From assembly GCA_943370215.1 (NCBI GenBank), contig CALRQC020000007.1:62001-126000 (forward strand): a stretch of 64,000 bases of DNA. Reading direction: 5' to 3'. The notes beneath the pieces were generated by a model. The model saw only the letters and a list, made by a program, of their open reading frames with translations, was not told where the DNA came from and ran no database searches. Below are positions 18,801-26,600 of the stretch, piece by piece. The stretch comes from Niveispirillum sp943370215 (GTDB lineage Bacteria; Pseudomonadota; Alphaproteobacteria; Azospirillales; Azospirillaceae). A program made the translations under genes and the position numbers. The first letter of the stretch is position 1. Every line of letters begins with the position of its first letter.

Positions 18801-20166
18801 GGTGCTGCTGGGCTGCCGCCGCCGGGCGGACGGGATCAGCATCGAGATCTGGGACACCGGTATCGGCGTACCGGAGGCCGAACAGCAGGCAATTTTCGAA
18901 GAACATCACCAAATAACCCAGGCGGATGGAAAGCCCGGCAATGGCCTGGGGCTGGGCCTGTCGATCGTCCGTCGTTTGAGCGGGCTTCTGAACCATCCGG
19001 TGCGGATGCGGTCGGTAACGGGCAAGGGTTCAGTCTTCGCCATCGATATCCTCTCCGATCCGCAGGCTGCGGGGGTGCCGGCACTGCCCGTGCCGGACGG
19101 TGTGGAAAAGGATGTCGCCATTCCCGGCAACATCCTGGTGGTGGAGGATGATCCCGAGGTGGGTGACCTGCTGCGCATGGTTCTGCGTGACGCCGGCCAC
19201 CGGGTGCTGCTGGCGGTTGATGCGTCGTCAGCCCAACGCCAAATCGCGGCAGAGGCCTTCCGACCAGACCTGCTGCTGGCCGATTACAACCTGCCGGGCG
19301 GAATGAACGGGCTGGACCTGCTGACGGTCCTGCGCCGCGACCTGCATCGTGCTGTGCCCGGCCTGCTGCTGACGGCAGACATTTCCACAGAGACGTTGCG
19401 CACCATCGCCCTGCGCAACGAACTGCAATTGCACAAGCCGGTCAACCCCTCCACCCTGCTCCGCACGGTTCAGCGGTTGCTGGCCGTGCCGCCGCTGGCA
19501 GCGCGAATGCCGGAAGCCGACGACAGTGCCGACGCTGGCATCACCATTCACATCATCGACGACGATGCCTTCCTGCGCGACAGCATCCGCCAGTCCCTGG
19601 AGGGGCAAGGATGGCAACTGGTTGACCACGCCAGTGCCGAGGATTTCCTGGACACCCCCCGTGCCGCGGGACAGGGATGCCTGCTGATCGACGCCTACTT
19701 GCCGGGCATGGGCGGAATCGACCTGCTGCATTATCTGCGGCAAACCGGGGTCACAACCCCGGCCATCGTCATGACCGGCAGCAGCGACGTACCCGTGGCG
19801 GTGGCTGCCATGCGGGCAGGTGCCGCCGATTTCATCGAAAAGCCGGTCAGCCGCGCGGATCTCGTCGCCAGCATCCACCTGGCCTTGGAGAGAGCGGAGG
19901 ATGACACCAAACTGGCCGCTTGGCATCTGGATGCTGCCAAGCATCTGGCCGGACTGACGGAACGGCAGCGACAGATCATGGCCATGGTTCTGGCCGGACA
20001 TCCCAGCAAGAATATCGCCGCCGACCTGGGGATCAGCCAACGCACGGTGGAGCATCACCGGGCCGCCATTATGCGCCGGACAGGCGCGCGGTCCATCCCC
20101 GCCCTGGCACGCATTGCCCTGCTGGCAGAATGGAATGCTTCAGCGGGGGTGAAGAAAAATAAATAG
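15838..20166 (+). CDS. CheB-CheR-PAS-histidine kinase-REC-REC-LuxR hybrid signalling protein
   Basis: 1442 residues with no transmembrane segment, so cytosolic. In order: a CheB methylesterase domain (about 18-195) with triad Ser26 (GASAGG), His53 (VQHL) and Asp145 (GTGADG). Next a CheR methyltransferase (about 215-475) with the SAM loop VAGCSTGEETYS at 316-327. A PAS-like region (about 490-630), a coiled coil rich in NEEL repeats (about 650-725) and a PAS domain (about 726-840) follow. The histidine kinase has His865 (ASHDLRQPLQ), N-box NLLSNALKYT and GLGLGLSIV. Receiver 1 has Asp1149 and receiver 2 has Asp1285. A FixJ/NarL-type helix-turn-helix (about 1370-1425, LTERQRQIMAMVLAG) ends it. 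All catalytic and phospho-acceptor residues are present. It could thus sense, relay and bind DNA in one chain. Flanking AT-rich DNA carries recurrent motifs. Confidence 0.92.
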   Translation: MNRLPQKENADIPSAAKMDIVAIGASAGGLEAATRFVQALGDGGGASFILVQHLDPNHDSLLVDLLATHTSLSVSQVTDGLELLPNHVLVIPPGAYLSVTDGHLHLTSPPPGQGTRLPFDFLLSSLAQDCGDRVVCVVLSGTGADGSRGLRAVKAAGGLVIVQEPAEAGYEGMPRNAMATGLVDHVVPVAAMPEIIRHRRRPDTTAAVGIKHDGLESVIDLLRAHTPYDFTLYKQGTLRRRIDRRMSMLDIAVDGLPEYLELLRRDAAERDNLAKDMLINVTEFFRDPKVFELLAVTVIPGLIRGRAADNHLRLWVAGCSTGEETYSLAILFLEQIALAGLTMKLQLFASDVDPDAVATAREGWYPAGIAENVSAERLARFFTADNGGFRVTQDLRTHVIFTVQDVLADPPFSRLDFISCRNLLIYLMPEAQARVLALFHFALRDGGFLLLGGAETVLPAASDRFEIVSKPARLFRHVGRSRPGDFSFLMSAGDGIRALSRIGTGPGPSRQTALAELCRQMVMRDYAPAAILINRAHDCLYSLGPTDQFLRVPPGHPTQDLLAMTPPGLSVKLRAAIQQAHQERAKITIPGGQMRRDGEVMEFSIAVHPVLHEGEELILVCFIDQAQSAGGKDGPTPFLPDGQVGNLARELDYTRAELEAAIRNLELAGEEQKAITQEALSINEEYQSANEELLTSKEELQSLNEELTALNSQLQETLDRQRTTSNDLQNVLYSTDVATIFLDPELAIRFFTPATRSLFSILPGDVGRPLADLSSLAADGDLFTDAQTVLQSRVPIEREIETRTGAWYLRRVLPYMTRDDHVEGVVITFVDITERRRVAEALQFAKQQADAANRGKSHFLAAASHDLRQPLQTLILLQGILVNRARDARDRELLDRVGETIDAMSAMLNALLDINQIEAGVITTDLSRFPINDLLTRMRDEFSYHARARGLSLRMVPCGVQVFSDRRLLEQMVRNLLSNALKYTRRGKVLLGCRRRADGISIEIWDTGIGVPEAEQQAIFEEHHQITQADGKPGNGLGLGLSIVRRLSGLLNHPVRMRSVTGKGSVFAIDILSDPQAAGVPALPVPDGVEKDVAIPGNILVVEDDPEVGDLLRMVLRDAGHRVLLAVDASSAQRQIAAEAFRPDLLLADYNLPGGMNGLDLLTVLRRDLHRAVPGLLLTADISTETLRTIALRNELQLHKPVNPSTLLRTVQRLLAVPPLAARMPEADDSADAGITIHIIDDDAFLRDSIRQSLEGQGWQLVDHASAEDFLDTPRAAGQGCLLIDAYLPGMGGIDLLHYLRQTGVTTPAIVMTGSSDVPVAVAAMRAGAADFIEKPVSRADLVASIHLALERAEDDTKLAAWHLDAAKHLAGLTERQRQIMAMVLAGHPSKNIAADLGISQRTVEHHRAAIMRRTGARSIPALARIALLAEWNASAGVKKNK

Positions 20167-20249
20167 AGAAACAATAAATATCGCCATATACAAACCATCA
20201 ATTTCAGAAAAAATTATACAATAAGACAAAAATTGCCCTTCGTCATTCA

Positions 20250-20262
20250 TAGGTAATTTCCG
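20250..20262 (+). promoter_or_regulatory. TAGGTAATTTCCG motif upstream of the OmpA-like lipoprotein gene
   Basis: An exact copy of the 13-mer also found at 32498-32510, preceded by an A in both places. It lies 85 bases before the lipoprotein start. Confidence 0.5.
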
Positions 20263-20280
20263 ATGATTTCAAAAATCATC
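20262..20280 (+). terminator. AT-rich hairpin after the hybrid sensor gene
   Basis: GATGATTT and AAATCATC pair perfectly around a CAA loop, about 95 bases past the stop at 20166. It could be a weak terminator or part of the operator that begins at 20250. The rest of 20167-20347 is AT-rich with no gene. Confidence 0.35.
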
Positions 20281-20347
20281 ATTATAATTTATCATTTATT
20301 AGGATTAGTTCGGATTTCTCCGGACCTTAAACCCAAGGAATTTCATC

Positions 20348-21160
20348 ATGCTTAAGGCTAAATTGATGTACGCATTGCCAATCGGACTGTTGCTGCTGTC
20401 CGGCTGCTCCAACCGGCAGCAGGACGCGGGCTATCATGGGCCGGGGCATGACGTCTCAACGACCTCACCGGGCTATGTCGCCCTCAAGGCAGGGAATTTC
20501 GACCAATCGACCCGTATCCTGGAAGCCACCAACATCAAGTGGCCCAATAGTCCCTATGATGAATTGAACCTGGGTGCCTCATATCAATCACAGGGGCGCA
20601 TGGATATGGCGGAGCCCTTCCTGCGGCGGGCCATCACCCATGGTCACGGCCTTATGCCGGCTGAATCCAGCCAGGACTGGGGCCACGGCATGACAGTGGA
20701 GGAAATCGCCTGCCGGAACCTCTCTATCGGGCTAAAGCCGGCAACCATCGAGGGCACGGCCACACCGTGCCAGACGACACTCGTTGTCGCCGTTATCGAT
20801 GCGCCGAGTCCGACGGCGCCCGTCTATAAGCAAACCTCCTATAATACCTATTTCGAGTTCGACAAGGCGACATTGACCAAGGATGGTGAAACCATCCTGC
20901 GGGATGCCGCCAAGGAAATCCGCAGCAATCCCGAACGGCGTGTCACCCTGGTCGGCAAGGCTTCCAGCATCGGGGCGGACTATTACAACATGGATCTTTC
21001 CCGGCAACGCGCCGAAACCGTCCGCAACGCCCTGATTGCGGCCGGCGTTGCCGGTTCACGGATTGAAGTGCTTTGGGTCGGCGACCGAGAACTGGCCGTG
21101 CCCCAGCGAGATGGTAAACGGGAGCCACTTAACCGTGTGGTCGAGGGCACGGTCAAGTAA
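20348..21160 (+). CDS. OmpA-family outer-membrane lipoprotein with TPR-like N-terminal region
   Basis: 270 residues. A lipoprotein signal peptide is clear: a hydrophobic run then LLLLSGC with the lipidated Cys near residue 20. Residues about 45-115 resemble a short tetratricopeptide unit (YVALKAGNFDQSTRILEAT, then YQSQGRMDMAEPFLRRAI). The C-terminal half is an OmpA peptidoglycan-binding domain with YFEFDKATLTKDGETIL near 175-192, LSRQRAETVRNALIAAGV near 220-240 and REPLNRVVEG at the end. It likely tethers outer membrane to cell wall. The position after the hybrid sensor gene and the shared upstream motif suggest co-regulation with it. Confidence 0.88.
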   Translation: MLKAKLMYALPIGLLLLSGCSNRQQDAGYHGPGHDVSTTSPGYVALKAGNFDQSTRILEATNIKWPNSPYDELNLGASYQSQGRMDMAEPFLRRAITHGHGLMPAESSQDWGHGMTVEEIACRNLSIGLKPATIEGTATPCQTTLVVAVIDAPSPTAPVYKQTSYNTYFEFDKATLTKDGETILRDAAKEIRSNPERRVTLVGKASSIGADYYNMDLSRQRAETVRNALIAAGVAGSRIEVLWVGDRELAVPQRDGKREPLNRVVEGTVK

Positions 21161-21236
21161 TTGACCATATCACCCACATGTTGACGGTCGGACACGCCAA
21201 TACATGTCCGACCGTTGTAACGGGAAAGGTTACCCT

Positions 21237-21512
21237 ATGCCTATTGAAAATACCGACCTTGAACGTCGGGTGCTTGCGCATGAACGTATCTTGCAGGTTC
21301 TAATCGCCCATATGACGGAAACTGAACCCAAATTCCTGGATCGGCTGCAGGAGCGGTTTATCAGGGGCTATGATCTGGGCGGGTGTGAACATGATTTTGT
21401 CGGCACTGACCAACATGCCTGGCAGTTCATCCGCAAGGTTTTAGAAATCGGCATGAATACGGAGCGAGATACATTACAGCCACCGGTATTCACCGGAACA
21501 GCTTCAGGATGA
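21237..21512 (+). CDS. Small hypothetical protein, 91 residues
   Basis: The ATG at 21237 follows GGGAAAGG by about nine bases. It begins MPIENTDLERRVLAHERILQ and contains PKFLDRLQERF and HAWQFIRKVLEIGM. It is charged and helical with no signal peptide. I recognise no family. It lies 76 bases after the OmpA-like gene and its last 23 bases overlap the end of a convergent gene. Confidence 0.65.
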   Translation: MPIENTDLERRVLAHERILQVLIAHMTETEPKFLDRLQERFIRGYDLGGCEHDFVGTDQHAWQFIRKVLEIGMNTERDTLQPPVFTGTASG

Positions 21513-21918
21513 AAGCGGCGATGGCCGTCACACCGCCGCCGGACGGACGGATGACGGGCGGAACGATCAGATCACGCCGCTCAGAGGAGAGCTCGGCCAC
21601 AGGGTCCACCTGATCAGCCCCATGGGTGGCGGCGCGCGTCGGGACTTTGGCTGATACGGATTGCGTTGGGGCGGAATTGCGGACAATGGCAGCCTTCACC
21701 CCCTCCGCCCCCACATCGATGGCGAAGGACAGTCCATTGATCGGTTCGATCCGGTTCAGCGTGGCACGAACCGTTCGCCAGGCGATGAACGAAAGGCCAT
21801 CGATCCTTTCCTCCTCGAACTCCACTTCATAACACCCCGCCGGCAGCGGCTCTTCCCGCTCGGGCAAGGGGAAAGCATGATGGAAATGAACAGTCTGGCG
21901 CGTCACGCGGGTCGACAT
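21490..21918 (-). CDS. Hypothetical protein, 142 residues
   Basis: The start ATG at 21918 is preceded by GAGAGGAAAG, a good ribosome site; a longer frame to 21972 lacks one. The N-terminal half is compact and conserved-looking (VHFHHAFPLPEREEPLPAGC, then YEVEFEEERIDGLSFIAWRT). The middle is low-complexity, and the C-terminus ends in a short hydrophobic tail, AIAAFILKLFR. I do not recognise a characterised family. It is convergent with the previous gene, overlapping by 23 bases. Confidence 0.65.
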   Translation of the reverse strand: MSTRVTRQTVHFHHAFPLPEREEPLPAGCYEVEFEEERIDGLSFIAWRTVRATLNRIEPINGLSFAIDVGAEGVKAAIVRNSAPTQSVSAKVPTRAATHGADQVDPVAELSSERRDLIVPPVIRPSGGGVTAIAAFILKLFR

Positions 21919-22057
21919 CGTCTTTCCTCTCATTGAAAAAGGGCGAGAGACACGTGAGTCGGAACAATTCACAGCAACGGCCCTCGACTATACAAAATAC
22001 CACCATATACTGAATTCGTATAAATATAATTTAATATTATAACGTCAATTACGGCTA

Positions 22058-22070
22058 TAGGTGTTTCCCG
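22058..22070 (+). promoter_or_regulatory. Variant of the TAGGTAWTTTCCG motif
   Basis: TAGGTGTTTCCCG differs at two positions from the TAGGTATTTTCCG form. It lies in an AT-rich gap (21973-22193) that otherwise holds no gene, 124 bases before a small plus-strand gene. Confidence 0.35.
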
Positions 22071-22193
22071 ATAGTATTATTCATTGATAATATTTAATAG
22101 AATATCTCATCGATCACTGATCAGACTACCCTATGACCCTTCATTGATCGGTTCATCATCCTGTTCCGGGATGGTAAAATAGAGGACGAAATC

Positions 22194-22349
22194 ATGCAGA
22201 AACCTAACACCTTCTTCGCCAAGAAGCCGGCGACGGCCACCCCTGCGGGCGGAAAGACGGAAGCTGCATCGGATGCGAAGCATACTCCTGTCGCACATAC
22301 CGACAAGCATGACGCGGACGTCAATGCCAAGCACGCGCAGAAGAAGTAG
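22194..22349 (+). CDS. Small Lys/Ala-rich hydrophilic protein, 51 residues
   Basis: The ATG at 22194 follows AGAGGA by seven bases, and the frame closes at TAG 22347-22349. The product begins MQKPNTFFAKKPATATPAGG, is rich in Lys, Ala, His and Asp, and ends HAQKK. It has no hydrophobic segment and is probably disordered. A strong terminator follows directly, which supports a real short transcript. Function unknown. Confidence 0.55.
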   Translation: MQKPNTFFAKKPATATPAGGKTEAASDAKHTPVAHTDKHDADVNAKHAQKK

Positions 22350-22362
22350 CGCGGCCTTGGCT

Positions 22363-22406
22363 GCGCCAGCGCTCGGGCGCCCCTCCAGGCGCTGGCGCCC
22401 TTTTCT
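22363..22406 (+). terminator. Rho-independent terminator after the small Lys-rich gene
   Basis: GCGCCAGCGC at 22363-22372 pairs perfectly with GCGCTGGCGC at 22389-22398, followed by CCTTTTCT. It separates the 51-residue gene from the PRC-barrel gene. Confidence 0.8.
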
Positions 22407-22431
22407 GAACAGTCCAAGACGGGAGCTTCTT

Positions 22432-22821
22432 ATGAATCGAATGCACATCACGATAGCCACAATGGCCATTCTCGCTTCCGCGCTGAGCAATTCCGCCTTT
22501 GCGCAGGGAACGCCGCAAACCATGGCCTTGTCACAGGTGGATCCTTCCACCCTGGCCACCGGCTACCGAACCTCAAAGGTGGTGGGAAGCACGGTCTACA
22601 ACGCCAATGGCGAGACTGTGGGAACCATTGATGACCTGATCGTCACACCCAACGACAAGATTCCCTTTGCGGTTCTGTCCGTCGGCGGTTTCCTGGGCGT
22701 GGGTTCCAAATATGTCGTCGTTTCCTACGCAAGCCTTGCCGTGGTGGACAAGAAAATTGTCTTGAATGGCGCCACCAAGGAAACGCTGAAGAACCTGCCT
22801 GAATACAAATACACCCATTAA
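22432..22821 (+). CDS. Secreted PRC-barrel domain protein
   Basis: 129 residues from the ATG at 22432, with GGGAG just upstream; the frame is open further back but crosses the terminator. A Sec signal peptide covers about residues 1-24 (ITIATMAILASALSNSAFA). The mature part is a PRC-barrel: VVGSTVYNANGETVGTIDDL near 50-70 and FAVLSVGGFLGVGSKYVVV near 78-98. Such periplasmic PRC proteins are common in alphaproteobacterial stress regions; no precise activity is established. Confidence 0.85.
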   Translation: MNRMHITIATMAILASALSNSAFAQGTPQTMALSQVDPSTLATGYRTSKVVGSTVYNANGETVGTIDDLIVTPNDKIPFAVLSVGGFLGVGSKYVVVSYASLAVVDKKIVLNGATKETLKNLPEYKYTH

Positions 22822-22890
22822 CCCTGACCTGACCGGAGAGGGCGGATTCCGCCCAATCCGCGATGGAAGGCTATCATCAAGGAGCGCTTC

Positions 22891-23049
22891 ATGAGCTTAG
22901 GCGCCATTCTGCTGATCGTCATCATCGTCTTGCTGATCGGTTCTCTTCCCCGGTGGTCGCATAGCGCCAACTGGGGATACTACCCCACCAGCGGCCTCGG
23001 CATTGTCCTGATCATTGTGGTGGTCCTGCTGTTCCTGGGGCGGATATGA
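22891..23049 (+). CDS. DUF3309 small membrane protein, 52 residues
   Basis: The ATG at 22891 follows AAGGAGCG. The product has two hydrophobic segments (AILLIVIIVLLIGSL and GIVLIIVVVLLFLGRI) around a WSHSANWGYYPTSGLG linker, the typical pattern of DUF3309 proteins. It is an inner-membrane peptide of unknown role, often found beside PRC-barrel and other stress genes, as here. A small GGGCGG/CCGCCC hairpin at 22840-22854 separates it from the PRC gene. Confidence 0.85.
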   Translation: MSLGAILLIVIIVLLIGSLPRWSHSANWGYYPTSGLGIVLIIVVVLLFLGRI

Positions 23050-23066
23050 CCCGCGATTGCTAAAGC

Positions 23067-23657
23067 GCGCTGGACGAGGCCATTGTGGCCTTCCGCCCGC
23101 TGGATGTCAGTGGCTGGACAAAGATCGACGAGGTTCCATTCAAATTCGAACGCCGCCGCGTATCGGTGCTGGTGACCGAAGGGGCCAAACGGTTGCTGGC
23201 CGTCAAGGGCGCACCGAAGGATGTGCTGCGCCAATCCACCCATTTCGAGGCCGGCAACGCAGATCTCCAGCATCTGGCCCCAGCGGTTGTTGGGCCCAGA
23301 AGCTGGAGATGTTCGCGCGATTGGGGGAACAGCGGTTGTGCGTGCCGGCTGGGCAGTGGGCTCTCTGGGCGACGGGATCAATGATACCTCTGCCATCCAT
23401 GCCGCCGATGTCGGCATCGCCGTGGATAGCGGTGCCGACGTAGCGCAGCCGGCCGAACCCTGTGCTGACGGCAATCACGGTGGGCATTGCCATTCTGGGG
23501 GCACTGCTGCCCCTTGTCGCCCATCGCCCCCTGGTTCGGGTTTGTGGCCCCGCCACCGGCCTTCTATCTGTTTATGGCCCTGTCGGTGGTAGCCTATCTG
23601 GCGATGACGGAGGGGATGAAGCGGCTGTTCTTCCGCTATATGGCACCTGCGGGCTAA
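23067..23657 (+). pseudogene. Decayed Mg2+-translocating P-type ATPase (MgtA-like)
   Basis: Three fragments of one family lie in order but in different frames. The first reads ALDEAIVAFRPLDVSGWTKI, then FERRRVSVLV and RLLAVKGAPKDVLRQSTHFEA, matching the nucleotide-binding domain. The second, near 23350-23450, reads SLGDGINDTSAIHAADVGIA, the hinge motif. The third reads VLTAITVGIAILGALLPL and, after a frameshift, FYLFMALSVVAYLAMTEGMK, the last membrane helices, ending at TAA 23655-23657. The N-terminal half with the DKTGT phosphorylation site and most helices are gone, so it cannot be functional. Confidence 0.85.
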
Positions 23658-26600
23658 ACCGCCGCCACCACCGCCAGCACGGGGCGTACCACCACCCGGT
23701 GGGTGATCCCGTCATCATGAAGAATCACGGGGCTTCCCCCCTCCAACAGGCTTCCGTCAAGCTGGATGGCCACGCCCCCCCAACGGTTACCGTCCCGGTT
23801 TTCTATCTGGATATCGTACCGGGCCGTACCATGCTGCACGATGATCCGCACTGCCGGCCAATCCGTCGGCAGCCGCGGGTCGATGACCAACCGGTCACCC
23901 TGTTGACGCAGCCCCAGGATTGCCTCCATTCCCGCGCGCTGCATCCAGCCGGCTGCCCCTGTGTACCACCCCCAGCCCCCGCGCCCCACATGCGGTGCCA
24001 CCGAATAGATATCGGCCGCAACCGTATAGGGTTCCAGCCCGTAACGCCGTACCGCCTTGGCATCTCGCGCATGGTTGATGGGGTTCAGCATATGCAGCAG
24101 GTCCACCGCCGAACGGCTGCGGCCCAACCCCGCCAGCGCCATCACGGACCACAGGGCGGCATGGGTGTATTGCCCACCATTCTCCCGGATGCCGGCCGGA
24201 TAGGCCTGGATATAGCCGGGATCGGGCTGGCTCTCCACAAAAGGCGGAGTGAACAGCAGCGCCAGCCCGTCTGCTTTGCGGATCAAGTGCGTTTCCACCG
24301 CCTGCATGGCCCGCACCACCTTGGCGGGGTCGCCCGCGCCGGACAGCACGGCCCAGCTTTGCGCGATGGCATCGATCCGGCATTCCGTCTGCTGGGCTGA
24401 TCCCAGCGGCGTGCCGTCATCAAAATAGCCGCGCCGGTACCAGTCCCCGTCCCAGCCTTCATGGTTCAGGGCTGCTTTCAGCATCGCTGCGTGCCGCCGC
24501 CAGCCGACGGCACGTCCGTCACCCCGTGCATCGGCCAGATCGGCAAAGCGCATCAACGTGGTGAACAAAAGCCACCCCAACCAGACGCTTTCCCCCTGCC
24601 CGCCCTCACCCACGCGGTTCATGCCGTCATTCCAGTCGCCGGTTCCCATCAGGGGCAAGCCGTGCGGCCCCAGGGCCAGACTGGCATCCAGCGCCTGGGC
24701 GCAATGGTCGAACAAGGTGGCGCTTTCGTCGGCCGAAGACGGGTGGAAAAAGCTGTCATGCTCCCCTTCATGCAGCCTCGGCCCATCCAGGAACCCCGCC
24801 CTTTCGTCCAGAACCAACAGGTCGCCCGTCGTCTCGACATAATGCGCGGCGGCATAGGCCAACCAGACCCGGTCATCGGAGATGCGGGTGCGCACACCGC
24901 GCCCTGTCGGCGGCAACCACCAATGCTGCACGTCGCCTTCAACGAATTGCCGCCCTGCTGCACGCAATAGATGGGTGCGGGTCAGGTCGGGTCGGGCGCC
25001 GACCAGCGCCATGCCATCTTGCAACTGGTCACGGAAACCATAAGCGCCACTGGCCTGATAGAAGGCCGACCGCGCCCAGAAACGACAGGCCAGGGTCTGA
25101 TAGAGCAGCCAGCCATTCAGCATGATATCCAGCGACCGGTCCGGCGTGGTGACCTGCACCTTGCCCAGGATCTGCCGCCATTGCTGACTGACCGCACCCA
25201 TGACGGCATCCAGATCGGCCTCCCGGTACCGGGTGACCAGGGCACGGGCGGCCTCGGCATTCTCCGCCTGACCCAGCAGAAAGACGATCTCCACCCTTCC
25301 ATCAGGCGGTATCTCAATACGGGTGCGCAATGCACCGCAGGGATCAAGCCCCGCCCCCACCCGCTTGGACAGGGGGCCCATGCCGGCCAGCGCCAACGGA
25401 TGGGCCAGCGTGCCGTTGCGTCCGATGAATTCCCGCCGGTCACCGGTCCAATCCGTTTGCCGCCCGCACCAATCAGCAAAGGCAACATGCCCGCCGACGT
25501 CGCGGTTCCAGGGGTTGCGGGCAAACATGGCCCCGGTGGCGGCGTCAATGGCGGTGGTCACAAAGGGGCGTGTGGCATCGCATGACGGACCCAGCACCCA
25601 TTCCACATAGGCGGTGGCCGTCAAGGACCGGGGGTGATGTGTGGTGTTATGCAGGGTCAGGCGGGCAATGCGCACGGGTGCATCGACCGGGACATAGAGC
25701 AGCAGATCACTGGCGATGCCGTTGGCACGGTGGCTGAACCGGCTATAGCCCCAGCCGTGACGGGCCATGTACTGGCCCGACGGGTCGCGGATGGGGCTGG
25801 GGGTCGGTGACCAGAGCACCCCGCTCACCTCATCACGAAGATAGAGGGCATCACCGGGCGGGTCGCTGACGGGATCGTTCGACCAGGGTGTCAACTGGTT
25901 CTCCCGGCTGTTGCCGGCCCAGCAGAAGCCGTTACCATCCGCCGATACCTGAAACCCAAAATCCGGGTTGGCGATGATATTGATCCAGGGGGCAGGCGTG
26001 ACCTGGTTCGGCCCCTGAAGGATCACATATTCGCTGGCATTCCGGGCAAAACCGCCGATCCCGTTGAAGAATTCCAGCTCCGGTCTCATCTGCAAGGACG
26101 TGGGGGCCGCCGCTGTCCGCCGCCGGGGGGGAACGATGGGCGGGGGGGCGTCGGCGCCAATCCGCTGCAACTGGTCAAACAGGCTGCCCCGACGGGCGAC
26201 CAGCACTACACGCGCGGCGGCAACCAGCAGGGCATGGGCCTGCGGGGTGATCAGGTCGGAACGCAGCAGATATACACTCCCGGGGGGCGCCTGGTGGCCG
26301 GCCGGTTGACGCGGCCGGCTGGCCCGGACCAGCGTTTCCAGTGCGGTCTGCAACTCTTGCAGATAAGATGCCGGATGGTCATTCAGGATGACCAGATCGA
26401 CCGAGAACCGCTTCATCCGCCAATATTCAAAGGCCAGCAGCGCTTCCCGGACAACGGCCAGATCATCGCTGTCGGCAACGCGCAGCAACAGGATCGGCAG
26501 ATCCCCGGAGATGCCCAAGGCCCACAGGTCTGATTGCGGCGCCAATCCGTTCTGAAGGATGGTGGAGGGCGGTCGCAAGGCTGGGGTGGCATGGACCAGA

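Noticed and set aside
22121..22417. 98-codon frame on the minus strand
   Set aside because: It would cross the plus-strand terminator and the Lys-rich small gene and has no ribosome site.
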